From the NCBI GenBank assembly GCA_024225895.1, contig JAAEMC010000503.1:1-10013 (forward strand): a stretch of DNA of 10,013 nt, written 5' to 3'. This document shows, one piece after another, positions 1-5,345 of this stretch (position 1 is its first letter; each line of letters opens with the position of its first letter). The stretch is from Desulfobacteraceae bacterium (lineage in GTDB: Bacteria > Desulfobacterota > Desulfobacteria > Desulfobacterales > Desulfobacteraceae). Made by a program: the position numbers and the translations under genes. The notes below the pieces were generated by a model. The model did no database searches, was not told the DNA's origin, and saw only the letters and a program-made list of their open reading frames with translations.

Positions 1-174
1 GTCCAGTGCGGCTTCTGCACACCGGGGATGCTCCTCGTCGCAAAGACCCTGCTCGACGCGAACCCGGACCCGTCCGACGACCAGATTCGTGAAGCGATTG
101 CCGGCAACCTGTGCCGGTGTACCGGGTACCAGAAGATATTTGAAGCCATCAATTCTCAGATTAAGCAACCTTAA
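1..174 (+). CDS. [2Fe-2S] small subunit of molybdenum hydroxylase, C-terminal fragment
   Basis: Only the last 57 residues are present; the gene begins left of the window. They contain the two halves of the second iron-sulfur cluster site of the xanthine dehydrogenase family small subunit: QCGFCTPGM at residues 2-10 of the fragment and CRCTGY at 38-43, giving cysteines 3, 6, 38 and 40. By family knowledge this all-helical domain holds the cluster nearest the molybdenum and passes electrons out of the active site; Gln2 is the residue that normally contacts the pterin. The stop codon is followed after 21 bases by the large subunit, the usual S-L order. Bases 1-130 are about 65% GC by direct count, whereas the following sequence drops sharply, so this end of the gene differs in composition from its neighbours. 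The family is certain; the specific enzyme is not. Confidence 0.93.
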   Translation, partial: VQCGFCTPGMLLVAKTLLDANPDPSDDQIREAIAGNLCRCTGYQKIFEAINSQIKQP

Positions 175-184
175 CGGTTTTTCC

Positions 185-191
185 AAGGAGG
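185..191 (+). promoter_or_regulatory. Strong Shine-Dalgarno site for the large subunit
   Basis: AAGGAGG lies four bases before the ATG at 196. It is the best ribosome-binding site in the operon and fixes the start of the molybdopterin-binding subunit. Confidence 0.85.
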
Positions 192-195
192 AAAC

Positions 196-2559
196 ATGAA
201 AGATTTTGATGTTATCAGCACCCGGGCCCCGCGTATTGATACACCGGACAAAGCTACGGGCAAAGCTGTTTTTGTAGATGATATACAAAAAAAGGGGATG
301 CTCTTTGGTGCTTTACTCCAAAGTCCCCATGCCCATGCAAATATTCTTTCCATCGATACATCCAAGGCAGAGGCATTGCCGGGGGTAAAAGCTGTGATTA
401 CGTCCAAAGAAGCCGGGACTATAAAATATGGTGTGAGCCCGGCCCGGTATGACGAGATGGTATTTGCCGTTGACAGGGTCAGGTATGTTGGAGATGAAAT
501 AGCGGCCGTGGCTGCCACCTCCCTTGAGATTGCCCTGATAGCGGTTGAATTGATTGAGGTGAAATATGAAGTGCTGCCGGCGGTATTTACATTGGAAGAA
601 GCCTTAAAAGAAGGCGCTCCTCAGATTCATGAAGATTTTCCAGGCAATTTATGCGCCGAGGTCCATCAGGAATTCGGAGATGCAGAAAAAGTACTGGCCC
701 AGTGCGATATCGTTAAAACCAGCACGGTTAAAAATAAACGCCAGGACGGGGCTTGTATTGAAATGCAGGGCTGCATTGCTGAATTTGATAACCGTGACAC
801 GTTAACATTAATCACCTCTACCCAGGTTCCCCATTATGTACAGCGGACCGTTGCCATGGTTCTGGGCCTGGATGTGGGCAAGGTCCGGGTTAAGAAACCC
901 TATCTGGGTGCAGGTTTTGGTATCAAAGCCTCTGCCAATCCCATGGAACTTGCCTGCTGCATCCTGGCGAGGGAAACCAGGAAGCCTGTGAAAATGAACT
1001 ATACAAGGGAACAGGTTTTTATGCTCGCCCGTGCCCGCCACCAGTTCACCCACACCATTACTACCGGCGCTAAAAAGGACGGGACGCTTGTGGCATTAAA
1101 GCATGAATGCTGGCTTGACGGCGGTGCTTATTCAAGTTTCGGTATTGCCACGGTCTATTATTCAGGCTCCCTTTTAGGCGGTCCGTATAAACTGGCCAAC
1201 ATGAAATATGACGGGTACAGGGTGTATAACAATAAACCGGCCTGTGGTGCCCAGCGGGGTCACGGAGCTGTCATTGCCAGGGCATGCTTTGAACAGCAGC
1301 TGGATATGATTGCCGAAGAGATCGGCATGGACCCCATGGAGCTTCGCATTAAAAATATGATGGAGACCGGGGATACTACCTGTAATGACCTGAACATGAG
1401 CTCCTTTGGCATGTCTGAATGCATTGAAGCGGTCCGCAGTGGATCAAACTGGGACAAGAAAAAGGGGAATATGCCGGAAAGTAAGGGAATCGGTATGGCC
1501 TGCGGGTTTTTTGTATCCGGGGCAGGCTATCCTATTTATAGGTCAGATACCTTTCATGGCACCGTGATTGTCAAATTGACGGAGGACGGGGGAACCGCCC
1601 TTGTCTACACTGCTTCTGCCGAGATCGGCCAGGGTTCGGATACTGCCTTTGCCATGATTGCCGCCGAAGCCCTTGGTATACCATTAGATAACATCCGCCT
1701 GGCCTCGGGAGATACGGATATGGGCGTGGACCTGGGTGCATATTCCAGCCGTCAGACCCTTATGACGGGTCATGCCACCAAAGAGGCGGCTGAACATGCC
1801 CGGGCCCAGGTATTGGAAGTTTTGTCCGAGCAATTGGATGTGCCGGTCCAAGATATGAATATCCGCAATGGATTTATTGAATTTAAGGCAAATAGTCCTG
1901 ATTTCAGTGAATTACGGACCCGGTATATCAAGGAACACCGGGGCTGGACCGATAACCCGGATTCAGAAAAACTCACCTTCAAGGAAGCCTCCAGGATTGC
2001 ATTTTTAGAAAGGGGCAGCATTGTGGGAACGGGAAAATACAAACCCCATAATTTGGGCGGTAAATTCAAGGGTGCAGCCGTGGGGACTTCTCCGGCATAT
2101 GGATGTTCCGCACAGGTGGCAGAGGTTACCGTGGATGAAGGTACAGGAATGGTGACTATTGACAAGATCACGGATGCACATGACTGCGGCAGGGCCATTA
2201 ACATGACCTCTGTGGAAGGGCAGATGGAAGGATCTGTTTCCATGGGGATTGGTGAAGCCATGCATGAAGAGGTGATTTTTGATGCTAAAGGCCACGTTTT
2301 GAACAGTGATTTGGCTGAATACAAGATTGTCACTGCCATGGATATGCCGCAGGTTAATGCCGTGGTTGTGGAAAGCAATGAACCCAACGGACCTTTTGGA
2401 GCCAAAGAAGTCGGGGAGGGCGCCATTATGCCTACCATCCCGGCCATCCTCAATGCCGTGTATGATGCAATTGGTGTGAGGATATATGAATTGCCCTTAA
2501 CACCTGAACGGGTTTATTTTGCTATCCAGGAATACAAGGAAAAAACAGGGGCCGCATAA
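196..2559 (+). CDS. Xanthine dehydrogenase-family molybdopterin-binding large subunit
   Basis: This 787-residue protein is the catalytic subunit of a cytoplasmic molybdenum hydroxylase; no signal peptide is visible. The N-terminal 'hammerhead' domain has the family stretch SPHAHANI near residue 43 and LPGVKAVIT at 61-69. The cofactor-binding part carries STQVPHYVQRT, a glycine-rich loop GAGFGIK at 238-244, RGHG at 354-357, GQG at 478-480, and the terminal VGEG with Glu741 in the place of the family's catalytic base. Length is normal for a stand-alone L subunit. The RGHG motif, where many relatives have RGFG, and the general pattern resemble the alpha subunit of 4-hydroxybenzoyl-CoA reductase more than classic xanthine dehydrogenase, but I cannot name the substrate. 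The motif usually read as IEP plus His/Met is here IEMQGC (188-193), and GGGFGGK is GAGFGIK. It follows its electron-transfer partner and precedes accessory genes by two bases. Family certain; substrate unknown. Confidence 0.93.
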   Translation: MKDFDVISTRAPRIDTPDKATGKAVFVDDIQKKGMLFGALLQSPHAHANILSIDTSKAEALPGVKAVITSKEAGTIKYGVSPARYDEMVFAVDRVRYVGDEIAAVAATSLEIALIAVELIEVKYEVLPAVFTLEEALKEGAPQIHEDFPGNLCAEVHQEFGDAEKVLAQCDIVKTSTVKNKRQDGACIEMQGCIAEFDNRDTLTLITSTQVPHYVQRTVAMVLGLDVGKVRVKKPYLGAGFGIKASANPMELACCILARETRKPVKMNYTREQVFMLARARHQFTHTITTGAKKDGTLVALKHECWLDGGAYSSFGIATVYYSGSLLGGPYKLANMKYDGYRVYNNKPACGAQRGHGAVIARACFEQQLDMIAEEIGMDPMELRIKNMMETGDTTCNDLNMSSFGMSECIEAVRSGSNWDKKKGNMPESKGIGMACGFFVSGAGYPIYRSDTFHGTVIVKLTEDGGTALVYTASAEIGQGSDTAFAMIAAEALGIPLDNIRLASGDTDMGVDLGAYSSRQTLMTGHATKEAAEHARAQVLEVLSEQLDVPVQDMNIRNGFIEFKANSPDFSELRTRYIKEHRGWTDNPDSEKLTFKEASRIAFLERGSIVGTGKYKPHNLGGKFKGAAVGTSPAYGCSAQVAEVTVDEGTGMVTIDKITDAHDCGRAINMTSVEGQMEGSVSMGIGEAMHEEVIFDAKGHVLNSDLAEYKIVTAMDMPQVNAVVVESNEPNGPFGAKEVGEGAIMPTIPAILNAVYDAIGVRIYELPLTPERVYFAIQEYKEKTGAA

Positions 2560-2561
2560 TC

Positions 2562-3293
2562 ATGTCTCAAGAAGATTTGCGATATGCCCGCCAGATTGTC
2601 CTGCCCCGGATTGGAAAACAGGGGCAGGCACTTCTTGCGGAAAAGACTGTTTTTCTTGCCGGGGCCGGCGGGTTGGGGTCCATTTTATGCCTTTACCTTG
2701 CCGCAGCCGGCATTGGAAAGATTCTTCTGGCTGACCATGATGCAGTGGATATTACCAACCTGAACCGCCAGATTCTCTTTGGCAATGCCTCTTTGGGCCA
2801 GCCCAAAGTCTTGTCAGCTAAAGATCGGCTAAAGGATCTTAATCCATCTGTTGGGGTAACGCCAATTCAAGAAGAGGTGACAGCCGGTAATATTGATGCG
2901 CTAATTAAGGGAGCGGATGTGATTCTGGACGGTACTGACAATTATGCTGCCCGAAAAATATTGAACCGTGCCTCCCTGAGCCATGGCCTCCCGTTCATAT
3001 TTGGCGGGGTAAAAGGATTTGACGGCATGGTATCAGTATTTATTCCAGGAACCACAGCCTGTTTTGAATGCATATTTTTGCCGCCGACATCAAAAGAGGA
3101 TCAAAAGCCGGGGATTATCGGGCCTGCCGCCGGGATAGCCGCATCCATCCAGGCCATGGAAGCCATTAAGCTGCTGCTCAATATCGGGCAGTCACTTGAA
3201 AACAGACTTGTTCGCATTTCCGGGCTTTCCATGAGTGTTTCGACCACAACCCTGACATCTAATTCCAACTGCCCGGCCTGCGGCGCAAAATAA
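2562..3293 (+). CDS. HesA/MoeB/ThiF-family adenylyltransferase
   Basis: This 243-residue E1-like enzyme should adenylate the C-terminal glycine of a ubiquitin-fold sulfur carrier. Visible features are the nucleotide-binding GAGGLGS at 34-40, Asp58 and Asp60, the LNRQ arginine finger region at 67-70, GQPK at 79-82, DGTDN at 123-127, and two zinc-binding pairs, CFEC at 167-170 and CPAC at 237-240. Length and motif order match E. coli MoeB closely; there is no C-terminal rhodanese domain. The ATG lies two bases after the large-subunit stop, with only a weak AGGGG upstream, so translational coupling is likely. The next gene encodes a small protein ending in Gly-Gly, the expected substrate. MoeB, ThiF and HesA cannot be separated by sequence alone; context favours a role in molybdenum cofactor maturation for the upstream enzyme. 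That role is an inference. Confidence 0.92.
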   Translation: MSQEDLRYARQIVLPRIGKQGQALLAEKTVFLAGAGGLGSILCLYLAAAGIGKILLADHDAVDITNLNRQILFGNASLGQPKVLSAKDRLKDLNPSVGVTPIQEEVTAGNIDALIKGADVILDGTDNYAARKILNRASLSHGLPFIFGGVKGFDGMVSVFIPGTTACFECIFLPPTSKEDQKPGIIGPAAGIAASIQAMEAIKLLLNIGQSLENRLVRISGLSMSVSTTTLTSNSNCPACGAK

Positions 3294-3313
3294 ATGGCAA
3301 AGGTGCAGCGCAA

Positions 3314-3514
3314 ATGATTATTCAATTAAACGGATTAACAGAAACTGTTTCTGATGAATTAAATGTTACCGGCCTCATTAAATGGGCCAAAGAAGGAGAC
3401 CCTGATCTGATGGTGGAAATAAACGGCAGGTACGTGTTTCCCAAGGACTATGACCTGCATATGATCAAGGAAAATGACAAGGTGGAGTTTATCAATCCCA
3501 ACCTTGGCGGATAA
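3314..3514 (+). CDS. ThiS/MoaD-like sulfur carrier protein
   Basis: This 66-residue protein has the length and pattern of a beta-grasp sulfur carrier: a short N-terminal strand pair (MIIQLNG), a hydrophobic helix, VEINGRYV in the middle, a KENDKVEFI strand and a terminal NPNLGG that ends exactly in Gly65-Gly66. In the ThiS/MoaD families that Gly-Gly is adenylated by a ThiF/MoeB partner and converted to a thiocarboxylate that donates sulfur; such a partner is encoded immediately upstream. The central 'VNG..V' pattern looks more like ThiS than MoaD. A good Shine-Dalgarno site, AAAGGTG at 3299-3305, sits eight bases before the ATG. Its place in a molybdenum hydroxylase operon suggests sulfur supply for the pterin dithiolene or the Mo=S ligand rather than thiamine synthesis, but no thiamine or molybdopterin synthase gene is nearby to decide. 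Confidence 0.87.
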   Translation: MIIQLNGLTETVSDELNVTGLIKWAKEGDPDLMVEINGRYVFPKDYDLHMIKENDKVEFINPNLGG

Positions 3515-3605
3515 ACTATGCTTCTTTTGGTTGAGATGGCGTTTGACTTAAGTATTCGAATTCATGAGCCGGGTTTTTGGCAATAAACATAATCAAGTTA
3601 AAAAT

Positions 3606-4724
3606 ATGAAAAAGACCATACAACACCCCATTTCCGCTGTGATACTGGCAGCAGGATTATCCAGCCGGATGAACGGCTTTAAACCTTTAATGCCCCTTGG
3701 CAACAAAACCATAGTGGAAAAATCCATTGACCTGTTCAAGGCCAATGGTATTGATGATATTGTGGTGGTAACAGGGTTCAATGCAGGGATGCTGGCGCCG
3801 GTGATAGAAAAAGCCGGTGCATTGCCGGTCATGAATCCGGAATATGAATCCGGAATGCGCTTTTCCCTTCAAAAGGGTATAAAGAACATCCGCCCTCAAT
3901 CATCCGGCTTTTTTTTGCTGCCTGTGGATATTCCGGCCCTAAGGCCCGCCACCATCCAAACCATGGTACAGATGTTCCGGGAAAATGACCAACAGATTAT
4001 AATGCCTTGTTTTGAGGGCACCCCCGGCCATCCGCCTTTGATACCAACCAGATTGAAAAAAAACATATTAGGTCTGACCAACGGTTCCACCCTCAGGGAT
4101 GTCCTTTTTTCTCATTCCGAAAAAATTATTGAACTTGCCGTGCATGACAGAGGGATACTTCTTGACGCGGATGATGAAGAAGGATACCGGAAGGTCTGCA
4201 AAAAATGGTCGCTTCTTGATACTCCTGATAAAGAAGAATGCCTTTCCATTATAAATACCCTGCTGCCAAGGGACGATAGTGTCCGGTCTCATTTGGCAAA
4301 TGTCTCGTTTTGGGCCTTAAGGATTGCCAATGCCGTCCGGGATGATGTGGATACCAATCTTGTGATTGCATCGGCCCTGCTCCATGATATCTGCCGCAAA
4401 GAAGAAAACCATGCGCAAGCAGGGGCAAATTTAATCCGCGGCATCGGCTTTGAAAGCGTCTCCCATATTATTGCCCAGCATATGGATATTCAATTGGATG
4501 GCGGTGATAATATCCAGGAAAAAGAGATTGTCTATTTTGCCGATAAAATCTGCAACGGGCATACGCTTGACTTAAATTATCACCAACGCTTTGCCCAATG
4601 TCTTAAAAAATGGCCCTGGGCCTTAAACAGCATTTTAAAACGATATGAAAATACTAAGTGCATACAAACCAGAATTGAATCTTCGGCAAAAAAATCCATT
4701 GAAGAGATACTCGCAGGTCAGTGA
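3606..4724 (+). CDS. MocA/MobA-like nucleotidyltransferase fused to an HD domain
   Basis: Two domains are visible in 372 residues. Residues 9-197 form a molybdopterin-type nucleotidyltransferase: LAAGLSSRM at 14-22 with FKPL following (signature loop), NPEYESGM at 77-84, PVDIPAL at 106-112 with a probable metal-binding Asp108, GHP at 141-143, and a closing DADDEEGY. Residues 225-320 form an HD-type domain with His229, the HD pair 260-261, His269, His287/292 and Asp313. MocA (CTP) and MobA (GTP) join a nucleotide to molybdopterin, and MocA serves xanthine dehydrogenase-family enzymes; the operon supports that here. HD domains usually hydrolyse phosphate esters, and its substrate is unknown. 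The reading frame is open to an ATG at 3564, but neither that ATG nor 3606 has a clear Shine-Dalgarno site; 3606 is chosen because it puts MKKTIQHPISAVILAAG at the usual distance. The 3' end overlaps the next gene by 80 bases. Confidence 0.88.
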   Translation: MKKTIQHPISAVILAAGLSSRMNGFKPLMPLGNKTIVEKSIDLFKANGIDDIVVVTGFNAGMLAPVIEKAGALPVMNPEYESGMRFSLQKGIKNIRPQSSGFFLLPVDIPALRPATIQTMVQMFRENDQQIIMPCFEGTPGHPPLIPTRLKKNILGLTNGSTLRDVLFSHSEKIIELAVHDRGILLDADDEEGYRKVCKKWSLLDTPDKEECLSIINTLLPRDDSVRSHLANVSFWALRIANAVRDDVDTNLVIASALLHDICRKEENHAQAGANLIRGIGFESVSHIIAQHMDIQLDGGDNIQEKEIVYFADKICNGHTLDLNYHQRFAQCLKKWPWALNSILKRYENTKCIQTRIESSAKKSIEEILAGQ

Positions 4725-5265
4725 TCTCGTTTTTCTTTTGCGGCATGGACAAATCATCAACAATGGCGGCAAAAAGCGGTATATAGGAACAACAGATGCC
4801 AGGCTTGATGATACAGGCATTCTCCAGGCACATTATTGGCAAGAAGTTTTTTCAGCAATAAAAATAGATGCCATCTATGCAAGTTCCCTTTCCCGGTGCC
4901 GGCACACCGCCCGGATCATTGCAAATGAAAAATCGGTTGTCACGGATTCCGCCCTCAACGAGATCAATATGGGAGATTGGGACGGCCGGTCCTTTGACCG
5001 GATTAAAGCCTGTGATCCAGTGGCATTTGAAAAAAGGGGCACAGCCATGGATACATTTAAACCTTTTGGCGGAGAAAGTTTTCTTGATGTTTCGTCAAGG
5101 GTTCTTCCATGTTTTGACAAGTATTCAAAAAAAACGGGAAAAAAATTATTCATCACCCATGCCGGTGTCATCCGGGTACTCTTATGCAGCATCCTTAAAA
5201 AATCCTTAAAAGACCTTTTTGAAATTAAAATGGCCTATGGTCAGCTCTTTGTCCTTGAAGTGTAA
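4645..5265 (+). CDS. Histidine phosphatase (phosphoglycerate mutase-like) family protein
   Basis: The protein carries the branch-1 histidine phosphatase motifs: LLRHGQ with nucleophile His34, an SSLSRCRHTA segment with the second arginine, NEINMGDWDG, and ITHAGVIR with His172. About 180 residues match the domain, similar to the CobC/alpha-ribazole phosphatase size class, but the substrate cannot be read from the sequence. The start is doubtful. The domain proper begins at VSDLVFLLRHG near 4717, while the only in-frame ATG is at 4645, which has no ribosome-binding site and adds some 25 residues that are merely the alternative-frame reading of the previous gene's end. In-frame TTG codons at 4675 and 4699 are alternatives. 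Either it is translated by coupling, or it was once the C-terminal part of the preceding protein. It ends the operon; the 80 bases to the convergent helicase gene hold no obvious terminator. Confidence 0.86.
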   Translation: MKILSAYKPELNLRQKNPLKRYSQVSDLVFLLRHGQIINNGGKKRYIGTTDARLDDTGILQAHYWQEVFSAIKIDAIYASSLSRCRHTARIIANEKSVVTDSALNEINMGDWDGRSFDRIKACDPVAFEKRGTAMDTFKPFGGESFLDVSSRVLPCFDKYSKKTGKKLFITHAGVIRVLLCSILKKSLKDLFEIKMAYGQLFVLEV

Positions 5266-5345
5266 TTTGAAAGGCCAAAAATCTGGTACAGCGTTTTTCT
5301 TATGGGCTACACTTAAAATTCAGGTGCGTGTTTTTAACTGGGATT

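Noticed and set aside
1770..2453. Long open minus-strand frame (227 codons) inside the large-subunit gene
   Set aside because: It lies wholly antisense to a gene with clear family motifs, and its translation shows no recognisable domain or ribosome-binding site; it is a codon-bias shadow.
3543..3571. TTGACT as a -35 element for an internal promoter before the nucleotidyltransferase
   Set aside because: At 16-18 bases downstream there is only GC-rich sequence (around GAGCCG) with no resemblance to a -10 element.
3564..3605. Upstream ATG giving a 14-residue longer nucleotidyltransferase
   Set aside because: No Shine-Dalgarno site and the extra residues (MSRVFGNKHNQVKN) are not expected before the signature loop in this family; it remains a possible annotated start.
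4688..4694. Run of seven A as a -1 slippery site joining the nucleotidyltransferase to the phosphatase
   Set aside because: The phosphatase frame is +1 (or -2) relative to the upstream gene, so a -1 slip leads to the wrong frame; fusing here would also discard the natural-looking SAKKSIEEILAGQ end.
5260..5312. GTGTA/TACAC repeat as a terminator between the convergent operon and helicase
   Set aside because: Five-base arms with a loop of more than 40 bases and no adjacent T-run are not a credible intrinsic terminator.
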